29,150 bases of DNA, taken from NCBI GenBank assembly GCA_038233335.1, contig JBBSME010000026.1:1-29150 (forward strand), written 5' to 3'. The DNA comes from Iamia sp038233335. Lineage in GTDB: Bacteria > Actinomycetota > Acidimicrobiia > Acidimicrobiales > Iamiaceae. Positions within the stretch are counted from its first letter, which is position 1; each line of letters starts with the position of its first letter. A program made the position numbers and the translations under genes. Below, piece by piece: positions 15,203 to 22,550 of the stretch. The notes beneath the pieces were generated by a model. It had not been told where the DNA came from, ran no database searches, and worked only from the letters and a program-made list of their open reading frames with translations.

Positions 15203-16210
15203 TCAGCGGCGGGGGTCGCGGGCCACGCCCCGACGACGGGGCCGGTCGGGCCCCACGTCGGCCACGTGCACCAGGGCGTCGCCCTGGCTGACCTGCGGGT
15301 TCTGGGTCATGCCGATGACCACCCCGTCGAACGGGGCTCGGACCGTGCCCCGGCTCTGGCCGTGGGCGTCGGCCACCGCGCCCAGCTCCTCTCCCTGGGC
15401 GACCCGGGCGCCGAGGGCCGTGGACAGGCGGAAGAGGCCGCTGCGGCCGGCTCTCACCCAGGAGGTGGTGTCGACCAGCTGGGTGCGGCCGGCCGGTGCG
15501 TCGTCGCCGACGGGCCGCATCTCCAGGTGGGCCAGCACCCGCAGCACGCCGGCCACGCCCTCGGCGATGGCGAAGTCGTCGAAGCGGTGGGCCTCGCCGG
15601 CCTCGTAGAGCAGGATCGGGATGTCCCGCTTCACGCACGCGGCCCGCAGCGATCCGTCGCGGAGGGCGGAGTGGACGGTGACCGGGGCGGCGAAGGCCTC
15701 GGCCAGGGCCATGGTGGTCGGGTCGTCGGTCGCGCAGCGGATCTGGGGCAGGTTGCTGCGGTGGTGGGAGCCGGTGTGGAGGTCGATCCCCACGTCGCAG
15801 CGGTCCACCACCTCGGTCATGAACAGGTGGGCCAGGCGAGAGGCCATCGAGCCGCGTCGGGCGCCGGGGAAGGACCGGTTGAGGTCGCGCCGATCAGGCA
15901 GGTAGCGGGACTCGGTGATGAAGCCGAAGACGTTCACCACCGGCGCCGCGATCACGGTGCCGGCCAGGCTGCTGGCCCGCAGCTCCCGGAGGACCAGCCG
16001 GATGATCTCGACGCCGTTGAGCTCGTCGCCGTGGATGGCGCCGGACAGCCACACCGTCGGGCCGGGTCGGCTCCCGTGGACGACCGAGACGGGCAGCGAG
16101 AACGAGCTGCCGGTGGGGAGGGTGGCGACCGGCAGCTCCAATCGGGCCTTGCGGCCCGGGGCCACCTCGTGGCCCCCGATGCTGAACGCGGGCCGGCGGG
16201 GGGCAGCCAC
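15203..16210 (-). CDS. Succinylglutamate desuccinylase/aspartoacylase-like (M14 family) metallohydrolase
   Basis: Predicted zinc-dependent amide hydrolase of 335 aa; substrate unknown. Zinc ligands of the AstE/AspA type are H60 and E63 in GAIHGDELNG and H145 in GIDLHTGSHH. NRSFPG (111-116) is the substrate-binding signature and E203 in LLYEAGEA fits the catalytic Glu. A C-terminal beta-rich part (about 255-325), with TVRAPFDGVVIGM and VSQGDALVHVA, resembles a hammerhead/lipoyl-like module. GTG 16210 lies 11 bp after the rimK-like stop, with only a weak ribosome site. It is third in an apparent rimB-rimK operon, so it may act on glutamylated peptides or a small amino-acid conjugate, by inference. 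Confidence 0.85.
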   Translation of the reverse strand: MAAPRRPAFSIGGHEVAPGRKARLELPVATLPTGSSFSLPVSVVHGSRPGPTVWLSGAIHGDELNGVEIIRLVLRELRASSLAGTVIAAPVVNVFGFITESRYLPDRRDLNRSFPGARRGSMASRLAHLFMTEVVDRCDVGIDLHTGSHHRSNLPQIRCATDDPTTMALAEAFAAPVTVHSALRDGSLRAACVKRDIPILLYEAGEAHRFDDFAIAEGVAGVLRVLAHLEMRPVGDDAPAGRTQLVDTTSWVRAGRSGLFRLSTALGARVAQGEELGAVADAHGQSRGTVRAPFDGVVIGMTQNPQVSQGDALVHVADVGPDRPRRRGVARDPRR

Positions 16211-16221
16211 GGCCGTGGACG

Positions 16222-17127
16222 TCAGGCCTTGGTGGTCCGGCGGGGCCGGCGCAGGGGCTGGTTCTTCTCCACGTACTCGATGACCTTGCTGGCCACGTCG
16301 ACCCCCGTGGCGCCCTCGATGCCTTCGAGCCCGGGCGAGGAGTTGATTTCCATGACCACCGGGCCGTGGTTGGAGCGCAGCAGATCGACACCGGCCACGC
16401 CCAGTCCCATGAGCTTGGCCGCCCGGACCGCGGTGGACCGCTCCTCCGGGGTGAGCTTGATCTTCTCGGCACTCCCGCCCTGGTGGATGTTGGAGCGGAA
16501 CTCGCCCGGCGCGCCCTGGCGCTTCATGGCCGCCACGGCCCGACCGCCGATCACCATGACGCGGATGTCGGCGCCCCGGGCCTCCTTGATGAACTCCTGC
16601 ACGAGGATGTTGGCGTCGAGCTGGCGGAAGGCGCCGATCACCGACTCGGCCGCCTTCTTGGTCTCGGCCAGCACCACGCCCATGCCCTGGGTGCCCTCCA
16701 GCAGCTTGACGACCACGGGCGCGCCGCCCACGGTGTCCAGGAGGCCGTCGATGTCCTTGGTGGAGTGGGCGAAGCCGGTGACCGGGAGGCCGATGCCCTC
16801 CTGGGCCAGGATCTGCAGGCACCGGAGCTTGTCCCGGCTGCGGTTGATGCCCTGGCTCTCGTTGGCCGCGAAGGTGCGCATCACCTCGAACTGACGCACC
16901 ACGGCCGACCCGTAGAAGGTGTGGGTGGCGCCGATGCGGGGGATCACCGCGTCGACCTCGGTGAGCTCTTCGCCCTGGAAGATGATCGCCGGTCGGTGGG
17001 CGGTGATGTTCATGTAGCAGCGCAGGTAGTCGATGACCCGGACGCTGTGGCCGCGCGCTTCGCCCGCCTCCTTGAGGCGGCGGGTGGAGTACAGGCTGGA
17101 GTTGCGGGACAGGATGAGGATCTTCAC
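16222..17127 (-). CDS. rimK: RimK-family alpha-L-glutamate ligase (ATP-grasp)
   Basis: ATP-dependent ligase of 301 aa. The best-known member adds glutamate residues to the C-terminus of ribosomal protein S6; relatives act on coenzyme F420, LysW or peptides. The N-terminal domain starts MKILILSRN. The ATP-grasp core has VVVKLLEGTQGMGV (nucleotide-binding Lys and Gly-rich loop), VQEFIKEARGADIRV and the metal-binding VMEINSSPGLEGIE near the C-terminus. The length equals E. coli RimK. ATG 17127 overlaps the stop of the upstream retropepsin-like gene (ATGA), arguing for a shared pathway. The exact acceptor cannot be determined here; the S6 gene is not in the window. Confidence 0.92.
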   Translation of the reverse strand: MKILILSRNSSLYSTRRLKEAGEARGHSVRVIDYLRCYMNITAHRPAIIFQGEELTEVDAVIPRIGATHTFYGSAVVRQFEVMRTFAANESQGINRSRDKLRCLQILAQEGIGLPVTGFAHSTKDIDGLLDTVGGAPVVVKLLEGTQGMGVVLAETKKAAESVIGAFRQLDANILVQEFIKEARGADIRVMVIGGRAVAAMKRQGAPGEFRSNIHQGGSAEKIKLTPEERSTAVRAAKLMGLGVAGVDLLRSNHGPVVMEINSSPGLEGIEGATGVDVASKVIEYVEKNQPLRRPRRTTKA

Positions 17128-17630
17128 GGCCGGGCGACCTTATCGGCCGGATCGTCGTCGGCGTCCGGGCCGCGGGTCAGGAACGACCGTCCCGGATCCA
17201 CCAGGAACCGGCGCCGCAGGGCGGCCCGGCCCAGCAGCATGCGGAACCCCATCTCGTCGCGGTGGGTCAGGGTGACCTCGATGGGCACGATGTGCTCGCC
17301 CAGGGCGATGGTGGTGGCGATCACCGGTCGCTCCTCGACCTGGCCGTTGGAGGACCGCACCTTGCGCCATCCGGCGAGGGGCGCGACGACCTCGATCTGC
17401 TGGCTCGCATCCCGCTGGACCGGGTGGAGGACGAACTGCAAGGTGGGCTGGTCGTCGGGTCCCGGGGGGCCGTCGGTCACATTCCACGCGTGGAGGGAGG
17501 AGGTGGCCGCGCCGGTGTCGACCTTGGCCTTGATGGCGGGCACGCCCAGGTCGGGCAGGGTGACCCACTCCCGCCAACCGATCGTGGGTCGGGGCGGCCG
17601 ACGGCGACGGCGCGGGGTGGTGTCGGGCAC
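17124..17630 (-). CDS. RimB-like retropepsin ("ATP-dependent zinc protease" family, PF05618)
   Basis: 168 aa. This family was annotated as zinc proteases but folds like retroviral aspartic proteases. In Pseudomonas RimB it removes glutamate tails added by RimK. The catalytic DTGA is at 38-41 (KVDTGAATSSLHA), and the conserved LLGR is at 132-135, the retropepsin flap-strand signature. The N-terminus is Arg/Pro-rich and the C-terminus acidic. GTG 17630 is preceded at 7 nt by TACCGT, a possible leaderless -10. It is the first gene of the three-gene cassette and overlaps rimK by 4 bp. One catalytic Asp per chain implies a dimer. Confidence 0.87.
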   Translation of the reverse strand: MPDTTPRRRRRPPRPTIGWREWVTLPDLGVPAIKAKVDTGAATSSLHAWNVTDGPPGPDDQPTLQFVLHPVQRDASQQIEVVAPLAGWRKVRSSNGQVEERPVIATTIALGEHIVPIEVTLTHRDEMGFRMLLGRAALRRRFLVDPGRSFLTRGPDADDDPADKVARP

Positions 17631-17637
17631 GGCGGCG

Positions 17638-17643
17638 ACGGTA
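17638..17643 (-). promoter_or_regulatory. Candidate -10 element of the rimB-rimK-M14 operon (leaderless)
   Basis: TACCGT on the minus strand sits 7 nt before the GTG at 17630. The gap to the preceding gene is only 31 bp, so read-through from 18201 is an alternative to an independent promoter. Confidence 0.4.
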
Positions 17644-17661
17644 CCGGGCCTGCGTCGGCTC

Positions 17662-18201
17662 TCAGCCCACCGACGGGGGCGGGGGCGCCTGTCCCGCGAC
17701 CACGGCCCGGCGCCAGGCCTGTCGCCGCCGGGGCCGGACGGCCAGGATCTCGAGGGCGAATGCGGCCAGGCCGACCACGGTGCCGACCAGGACGAGCACC
17801 AGGGCGGGCACGGCCCGATCGGCGACGCGGGCCTGGCAGGGCTCCTCGCGGGCCGCGTCGGCGGTGCCGGGGTCGAGGGTCAGCGGCTGGTCGTCGGGGC
17901 CCAGGATCTGGTCGTTCACATCCGGGATCACATCGACGCGCCCGTCGTACAGGTAGGCAGCCGGTGCCCCGCAGTCCTGGACGTCGGGGGTGCGGACGGG
18001 GAGGGCCAGGAGCACGGCGGCGACGGCGAAGAAGACCAGCGAGGCCGCGGCCGCGCCCAGCGACACCCACCCCAGCGCGACCGTCGGCGGCTCTGTCGGC
18101 GGAGGGGCCGGGGCGACGCCGCTCTCGCCGGGATCGACCCGGTCGTCGGGCGCGTCGGGCGCGCGGGGAGTGACGGCATCCACGGCCGACGAGCCTCGCA
18201 C
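17662..18201 (-). CDS. Two-helix membrane protein with an extracytoplasmic Cys pair, unknown
   Basis: I do not recognise this 179-aa protein. The N-terminal 42 residues are disordered and Pro/Asp-rich. A hydrophobic segment lies at about 43-67, and an acidic loop at 68-130 carries C77 and C122. A second hydrophobic segment lies at about 131-154, followed by an Arg-rich tail. With the basic tail in the cytoplasm, the loop faces outside and the two Cys could pair. GTG 18201 is uncertain; GTG 18183 would remove six residues and has GAGGCT 8 nt upstream. It lies 31 bp before the rimB-like start on the same strand and may be cotranscribed. Confidence 0.6.
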   Translation of the reverse strand: MRGSSAVDAVTPRAPDAPDDRVDPGESGVAPAPPPTEPPTVALGWVSLGAAAASLVFFAVAAVLLALPVRTPDVQDCGAPAAYLYDGRVDVIPDVNDQILGPDDQPLTLDPGTADAAREEPCQARVADRAVPALVLVLVGTVVGLAAFALEILAVRPRRRQAWRRAVVAGQAPPPPSVG

Positions 18202-18381
18202 ACCAACGCGTCCGGTCAGGAGCGGTGGGGCGGGGCCAGCTCCGGTGGGAGGGGATCCACGGAGCCGGCCCCGAGCCGGACGGGCCGTTCCCGCAGAGGC
18301 TCCGGCGGGCGGAGGTCCCCACGGCTTGGGATGAGACAGCCCGTCTCGGGTGTGGTGATCATCGGTCCTGCGGACCCGTCG

Positions 18382-18387
18382 TAGCCT
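18382..18387 (+). promoter_or_regulatory. Candidate -10 element for the 88-aa protein gene (leaderless)
   Basis: TAGCCT lies exactly 6 nt before GTG 18394, with CGTCG on its 5' side and no ribosome-binding sequence between. The remaining part of the 192-bp divergent gap (18202-18381) shows nothing I can assign. Confidence 0.5.
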
Positions 18388-18393
18388 GACCCC

Positions 18394-18660
18394 GTGGCCC
18401 TGCTCGCCTCCCTGTTCACGCCGATGCTGGCCTCGGCGGCCGAGGCCGAGGACCCGGGCTTCTTCCTCGGCGACGACCTCCTCGCCTACCTCCTGTTGGC
18501 CTTCGGCGGGGCCATGCTGGTCGGCAACCTGTTGGCCATCACCCGGCCCCCGCCGGCCCAGCAGGCCGACGGCACCCGGGCGCCGGTCGCCCGCAGCCTG
18601 GCCATGGCCGGCCGGGGCGCCGTCGCCGCGGTCTGGGCCCTGGCCAGCCTGGTGCGCTGA
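18394..18660 (+). CDS. Small membrane protein, unknown
   Basis: 88 aa, not recognised. A short N-terminal hydrophobic stretch (about 2-16, ending ASAAEAED) looks like a signal sequence with a possible cleavage after ASA. A membrane segment follows at about 29-49 (LLAYLLLAFGGAMLVGNLL), then a Pro/Arg-containing loop and a weakly hydrophobic Ala-rich end (70-87). The GTG start is supported by the -10-like TAGCCT 6 nt upstream and by the signal-like N-terminus beginning immediately. It stands alone on the plus strand between two minus-strand membrane protein genes. Confidence 0.6.
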   Translation: MALLASLFTPMLASAAEAEDPGFFLGDDLLAYLLLAFGGAMLVGNLLAITRPPPAQQADGTRAPVARSLAMAGRGAVAAVWALASLVR

Positions 18661-18675
18661 TCGCCCGGGGGCGGA

Positions 18676-19119
18676 TCAGGGGGACCGCGTGGGCGCCGGC
18701 GAGGTCCGACGCTGACGGCGGCCGGAGCGCACGACCATGGCGATGATCAGGCTCAGGCCCACTACCAGGGCGCCGAGCACGGCCCACTGCTCCCAGCCGC
18801 CGCGATCGCCGGGCTGGTCGGGAGCCTGACCTTCGCCCGGTCGGGGGATGATCCCCGGTCGAGCCGTCTCCTGCTGGGCGGCCCGGCAGGCCGCGTCGTC
18901 CTCCGCGCAGGCCTCGGTGGTGGCTGACGGCTGAGGATCGCCGGCGTCGCCGCTGAAGGCCACCACCACCCCGATGAGGACGACCAGGATCCCGAGGAAG
19001 GCCGCGCCGGCCAGGAGGAACGTGCGTCGCTCGTCGCCTTCGGGGGGTGGCGGCGGACCCGGGCGGGACGGGGCACGGGTCGCGGCGTCGTCGGCGCCGG
19101 ATCGGTCGGGAGGGGCCAC
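18676..19119 (-). CDS. Two-helix membrane protein with loop C-x6-C, unknown
   Basis: 147 aa, not recognised. A Pro/Asp-rich N-terminus (1-32) leads to a hydrophobic segment at about 33-56. An acidic loop holds C71 and C78 (ACAEDDAAC), a second hydrophobic segment lies at about 111-131, and a basic tail ends the protein. The architecture matches the neighbour at 17662-18201 without clear sequence similarity. I chose GTG 19119 because CAGACT lies 6 nt upstream and the N-terminus is then as short as the neighbour's; an upstream in-frame start at 19293 would add 58 low-complexity residues. The loop Cys pair could form a disulfide outside the membrane. Confidence 0.55.
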   Translation of the reverse strand: MAPPDRSGADDAATRAPSRPGPPPPPEGDERRTFLLAGAAFLGILVVLIGVVVAFSGDAGDPQPSATTEACAEDDAACRAAQQETARPGIIPRPGEGQAPDQPGDRGGWEQWAVLGALVVGLSLIIAMVVRSGRRQRRTSPAPTRSP

Positions 19120-19358
19120 CTCCCGAGTCTGGCAGCCGGCATCGTCGGACCGACGGGCGGAGCCGACCTCCGATGGGTCTCGCCCACATCGGGGAGCGCC
19201 GCCTCGCGCCCCACTGGTGACCGGTTCCGCAGCGGGCGGTGACCGGCGGGGTCCGGGCCGAGGTCGAGGATGTCGCGTCGCCCCGCCGGGCACTGCACCT
19301 CCAGGCCGAGCCCACCCCTCGGAGCTGACCGTCGAGCGTTCTCTCGCCGCCGGGGGGC

Positions 19359-19389
19359 GGCCGGCGACCCGCAGTGATGGTCGCCGGCC
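19359..19389. terminator. Strong GC hairpin downstream of the cupin gene
   Basis: Arms GGCCGGCGACC (19359-19369) and GGTCGCCGGCC (19379-19389) are perfect complements around a 9-nt loop. It lies 58 nt past the cupin stop on the minus strand, so it is a probable terminator, though no T-tract follows. The rest of the 327-bp gap (19120-19446) contains only the -10-like CAGACT at 19126-19131 for the next gene; I see no coding sequence in it. Confidence 0.55.
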
Positions 19390-19446
19390 CGGGTCTCCTT
19401 CCTGCCGCCGCTCGACGCGCCCCGGGCGCTCAGTCGCAGGTGGCGC

Positions 19447-19911
19447 TCAGGTGAGGCGATCGGCGGCGCCGGGGCCAGGCTTCCACCCTGGGGGGGCCAG
19501 GACGAACCCCGCGGGGAGGAAGGCGGGCGAGACCGTGCAGCTGACCAGGACGGCGCCGTCCACCGGCCGGGCCGCCTGCCAGGCCCCGGCGGGGACGTGG
19601 CCCTGTGGTCGTTGGCCGGCGGCCACGTCGGGGCCCAGGCGACTGGCCCGCACCGGGCCCTCCGGCCCGTCGGCCACCAGCAGGTCGAGCGGGCCGCCGG
19701 CGTGGTGGTGCCAGATCTCCACCGCATCGACCGTGTGCCAGTGGGAGACCTCGTCGGCCTTCAGGAGGAAGTAGATGGCGGTGCCGTGGCCCCGGTCGCC
19801 CTCCGCGGTGGCGTCGCGCCAGGTCTCGGCGAACCACCCACCTTCGGGGTGGCGCACCAGACCCAGGGCCTCGATGACGGTGTCGGGGTCGAGCTCTCCG
19901 GTGGCAGCCAT
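19447..19911 (-). CDS. DUF985/Cupin_5 family protein
   Basis: 154-aa single-domain cupin. The family signature is visible throughout: LGLVRHPEGGWFAETWR at about 17-33, TAIYFLLKADEVSHWHTVDA (44-63) with two His, EIWHHHAGGPLDLLV, and PAGAWQAARPVDGAVLVSC, ending VSPAFLPAGFVLAPPG. The His residues of the first cupin motif could bind a metal. No enzymatic role is firmly known for the family. ATG 19911 lies 6 nt after CAGGCT, a leaderless arrangement. It sits 40 bp downstream of the ogt stop on the same strand but appears to have its own promoter. Confidence 0.85.
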   Translation of the reverse strand: MAATGELDPDTVIEALGLVRHPEGGWFAETWRDATAEGDRGHGTAIYFLLKADEVSHWHTVDAVEIWHHHAGGPLDLLVADGPEGPVRASRLGPDVAAGQRPQGHVPAGAWQAARPVDGAVLVSCTVSPAFLPAGFVLAPPGWKPGPGAADRLT

Positions 19912-19917
19912 CGCTCC

Positions 19918-19923
19918 AGCCTG
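19918..19923 (-). promoter_or_regulatory. Candidate -10 element of the cupin gene (leaderless)
   Basis: CAGGCT on the minus strand is 6 nt before ATG 19911. It is the same hexamer as the P450 -10. No ribosome-binding sequence is in the gap apart from a GGAG directly abutting the start, which is too close to act. Confidence 0.45.
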
Positions 19924-19951
19924 GCAAGCCGACGCGGGCGGGCGCGACAGG

Positions 19952-20470
19952 TCAGGTGTCGCCGAGGGGGAGGCGGGCGCCGGACTCGTGGTCGAGCAGC
20001 TGCCGCTTGACCGACACGCCCCCGGCGAACCCGGTCAGGGAGCCATCGGCGCCCACGACGCGGTGGCAGGGGACGACGATCGACAGGGGGTTGCGGCCGA
20101 TGGCCGCGCCCACCGCCCGGGCCTTGCCCCGATCTCCGACCGCGGCCTCGGCCACCTCGCCGTAGGTGCGGGTGCGGCCGTGGGGGATGGTGACCAGGGC
20201 CCGCCATACCTGCTGCTGGAAGTCGGTGCCCTCGGGGTCGAGGGGCAGGCCGAACGCCGTGCGGTCGCCCGCGAACCACTGGTCGAGCTGGGCTGCGGCC
20301 TCGGCCAGGACGGCGTGGTCGGGGTCCTCGGGGACCTGGTCGGGGAGGGGCACCCGCCCGGCCCGGTCATCGGGCCAGAGCACGGCCCGCAGGCCGCGGT
20401 CGGAGGCCACGAGGGTCAGCCGGCCCACCGGGGAGGCGACGGTGGTGCGGTGGAGGTCGGTGGGCGTCAT
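19952..20470 (-). CDS. ogt: Methylated-DNA--protein-cysteine S-methyltransferase
   Basis: Suicide DNA-repair protein of 172 aa that transfers methyl groups from O6-methylguanine to its own cysteine. The active site is IVVPCHRVVG with acceptor C135. The helix-turn-helix DNA-binding part is FQQQVWRALVTIPHGRTRTYGEVA (from residue 84), and the KARAVGAAIGRNP helix follows it. ATG 20470 begins MTPTDLHRTT and has GGAG about 10 nt upstream. It lies 46 bp behind the Ada-AlkA gene, so the two are probably one operon. It supplies the O6-methylguanine activity that the Ada protein here lacks. A longer in-frame start would overlap Ada and is unlikely. Confidence 0.95.
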   Translation of the reverse strand: MTPTDLHRTTVASPVGRLTLVASDRGLRAVLWPDDRAGRVPLPDQVPEDPDHAVLAEAAAQLDQWFAGDRTAFGLPLDPEGTDFQQQVWRALVTIPHGRTRTYGEVAEAAVGDRGKARAVGAAIGRNPLSIVVPCHRVVGADGSLTGFAGGVSVKRQLLDHESGARLPLGDT

Positions 20471-20516
20471 GGGGTCGTGCTCCAGAGGTGGTCGGGCGGG
20501 TGGGGATCTGTCGGCG

Positions 20517-21986
20517 TCACGGGAGCGCGCTCCACAGGTGCAGGGTGGCGTAGGCCCGCCAGGGTCGCCACCGCTCGGATCGAGCCAACAGTGCCGCGGG
20601 GGTGGCGGCGTCGGGCCCGGCCAGGCGGGTGAGGGTGCGCCGGATGCCGAGGTCCGTCGCCGGGAAGGCATCGGGGTCGCCGAGGGCACGGAGGGCGATG
20701 CACTCCGCCGTCCAGGGGCCGATGCCCTCGAGGACGAGGAGCTCGGCCCGGGTGCGGTCGCGGTCAGCTCCCGTGTCGAGGTCGATGTCGCCGGATGCGA
20801 CCGCGGTGGCCAACCGCACGAGGGCTCGGCCCCGGCTGCGGACCATGGGCAGGGAGGTGGGATCGACGGCGGCCACCGCATCGGCGGTCGGGAAGAGGTG
20901 CGTCAGCCCCCCATCGGGGGTCGCCAGGGGTCGCCCCCGCTCGGTGACGAGGCGGCCGATCACGGTCGACGCTCCGGCCACCGAGATCTGTTGCCCGACG
21001 ACGGAGCGCACCGCCTCCTCGAAGCCGGCGACGGTCCCGGGGACCCGGAGGCCCGGCCGCTCGGCGATCAGGGGAACGAAGAGGGGGTCCTCGGCGAGGC
21101 TGGCATCGACGGCCACCGGGTCGGCATCCAGATCGAGGAGCCGACGCAGACGGGCCACCGCGGCAGTGAGGTCGCGGACGTCGCCGAGGCGGAGGGTGGC
21201 CACGATGTGGTCACCGCCGGGCACCAGGGTGGCGGTGCCGGGGGCATGGGGGAGGTCGAGCGTGCGGCGGAACCCGGCCATCGCGCCCTGGGGGCTGAGG
21301 TGGGCCTCGCCCACCCCGCCCGCGGCATGGCTGTCGAGGAACCCCAGCAGCGCGGCGGCATCGAGCGGACGACGGTGGGCCAGGCGCAGCGTCACCGCGC
21401 CCGGTGCCGCCGGGAGGGTCGTGCGTCGACCGGCAGACCGGAGGGCCCGCGGCGTCCGGTCGAAGACCTCCCGGACGGTGTCGTTGAACTGCCTGATGCT
21501 GCCGAAGCCGGCGGCGAAGGCGATCTCGGCGAGGGACAGGTCGGTGGTCTCGATCAGGATCCGGGCCGCCTGGGCTCTCTGGGCCCGGGCCAGAGCCTGC
21601 GGCCCGGCGCCGACCTCGGCGATGAGGAGGCGCTGGAGCTGGCGGGCGCTGTAGCCCAGCCGATGGGCCAGCCCGACCACACCCTCGCGGTCGACCACGC
21701 CATCGGCGATCAGGCGCATGGCCCGGCCCACCACATCGGCCCGGGCATCCCACTCCGGGGAGCCGGGGGTGGCGTCGGGCCGGCACCGCTTGCAGGAGCG
21801 GAACCCCGCATGCTGGGCCGCGGCGGGGGTCGGGAAGAAGCGGACATTGGCCCGCTTGGGGGTGAGGGCCGGGCAGCTGGGCCGGCAGTAGATGCCGGTG
21901 GAGGTGACCCCGATGGTGAACCAGCCGTCGAAGCGGGGGTCCCGGCTCCGCACTGCGGCGTAGCACTGGTCGGGGTCGTCGATCAC
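20517..21986 (-). CDS. Ada-type AraC regulator fused to AlkA-type 3-methyladenine DNA glycosylase
   Basis: 489 aa with three parts. Residues 1-75 are the Ada methylphosphotriester sensor with the four zinc Cys: C34 and C38 in YCRPSCPA, C65 and C68 in CKRCRP. One of these Cys takes the methyl group. About 80-175 is an AraC HTH with LAEIAFAAGFGSIRQFNDTV. About 185-489 is an AlkA glycosylase with the helix-hairpin-helix LEGIGPWTAECIAL and catalytic Asp in FPATDLGIRR (D445). It should sense alkylation, activate repair genes and excise alkylated bases. The usual Ada O6-methylguanine domain is absent and is provided by the next gene. I prefer GTG 21986 (GACACT 6 nt upstream); ATG 22037 gives 506 aa. 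Confidence 0.92.
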   Translation of the reverse strand: MIDDPDQCYAAVRSRDPRFDGWFTIGVTSTGIYCRPSCPALTPKRANVRFFPTPAAAQHAGFRSCKRCRPDATPGSPEWDARADVVGRAMRLIADGVVDREGVVGLAHRLGYSARQLQRLLIAEVGAGPQALARAQRAQAARILIETTDLSLAEIAFAAGFGSIRQFNDTVREVFDRTPRALRSAGRRTTLPAAPGAVTLRLAHRRPLDAAALLGFLDSHAAGGVGEAHLSPQGAMAGFRRTLDLPHAPGTATLVPGGDHIVATLRLGDVRDLTAAVARLRRLLDLDADPVAVDASLAEDPLFVPLIAERPGLRVPGTVAGFEEAVRSVVGQQISVAGASTVIGRLVTERGRPLATPDGGLTHLFPTADAVAAVDPTSLPMVRSRGRALVRLATAVASGDIDLDTGADRDRTRAELLVLEGIGPWTAECIALRALGDPDAFPATDLGIRRTLTRLAGPDAATPAALLARSERWRPWRAYATLHLWSALP

Positions 21987-21992
21987 AGGCCC

Positions 21993-21998
21993 AGTGTC
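21993..21998 (-). promoter_or_regulatory. Candidate -10 element of the ada-alkA/ogt operon (leaderless)
   Basis: GACACT on the minus strand is 6 nt before GTG 21986. It is a weaker hexamer than the others and would be internal to the gene if ATG 22037 is the true start. No Ada-box could be recognised. Confidence 0.3.
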
Positions 21999-22063
21999 GC
22001 CGGTCCCGGGGTCGCCCGTCTGGCGGGGATCGGACATGAGGGTGGGACGGCCCGTTGGCCGGG

Positions 22064-22069
22064 CATCCT
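22064..22069 (+). promoter_or_regulatory. Candidate -10 element of the PPOX gene (leaderless)
   Basis: CATCCT lies 7 nt before ATG 22077. The match to the -10 consensus is partial, but the geometry is the same as at other genes of the window. The 90-bp gap to GTG 21986 is the divergent promoter region for both genes. Confidence 0.35.
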
Positions 22070-22076
22070 GGGGGCC

Positions 22077-22541
22077 ATGAGCCCCACCATCGCCACCACC
22101 ACCGACGTCGACCGGGAGGGGATGCTGGAGTTCATCCGGCCCCGGCACCGGATGGTGCTCAGCACCCGCCGGCGGGACGGCGCAGCGCAGATGTCGCCGG
22201 TGGCCGGCGGCGTCGACGACGAGGGCCGCATCGTGATCGCCACCTACCCGGAGCGGGACAAGGTGGCCAACCTCCGCCGCGACGCCCAGGCCGGCGTCAT
22301 GGTGCTGTCCGACGAGTTCAACGGGGCGTGGATCCAGATCGATGGCACCGCCGAGGTCCTCGACCTGCCCGAGGCCCTCGAACCGCTGGTCGACTACTTC
22401 CGGGCCATCTCCGGCGAGCACGACGACTGGGACGAGTACCGCGAGGCCATGACCCGCCAGGGCAAGTCCCTGGTGCGGATCACCCCCGAGCGTTGGAGCC
22501 CCATCGCCACCGGCGGCTTCCCACCCCGCCTGGCCGACTGA
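22077..22541 (+). CDS. PPOX-class flavin/F420-dependent oxidoreductase-like protein
   Basis: Split-barrel protein of 154 aa related to pyridoxamine-phosphate oxidase but shorter, of the type seen in Rv1155-like F420-binding proteins of actinobacteria. Features are FIRPRHRMVLSTRRRDGAAQ, MSPVAGGVDDEGRIVIAT, the phosphate-binding RDKVANLRRDAQAGVMV and the C-terminal KSLVRITPERWSPI. The family reduces quinone-like or other unsaturated substrates with F420 or FMN. The substrate and cofactor are not determinable here. ATG 22077 starts directly behind a -10-like CATCCT. It is divergent from the alkylation-repair operon and convergent with the helicase gene. Confidence 0.85.
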   Translation: MSPTIATTTDVDREGMLEFIRPRHRMVLSTRRRDGAAQMSPVAGGVDDEGRIVIATYPERDKVANLRRDAQAGVMVLSDEFNGAWIQIDGTAEVLDLPEALEPLVDYFRAISGEHDDWDEYREAMTRQGKSLVRITPERWSPIATGGFPPRLAD

Positions 22542-22550
22542 CCCGACGCG

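Noticed and set aside
15203..16822. A 539-residue version of the M14-like protein.
   Set aside because: The upstream 204 codons overlap the rimK-like gene in another frame and are low complexity; GTG 16210 gives the proper family N-terminus.
20166..22541. A 791-codon plus-strand frame that contains the PPOX gene at its end.
   Set aside because: Only the last 154 codons resemble a protein family; the rest is the shadow of the Ada-AlkA gene.
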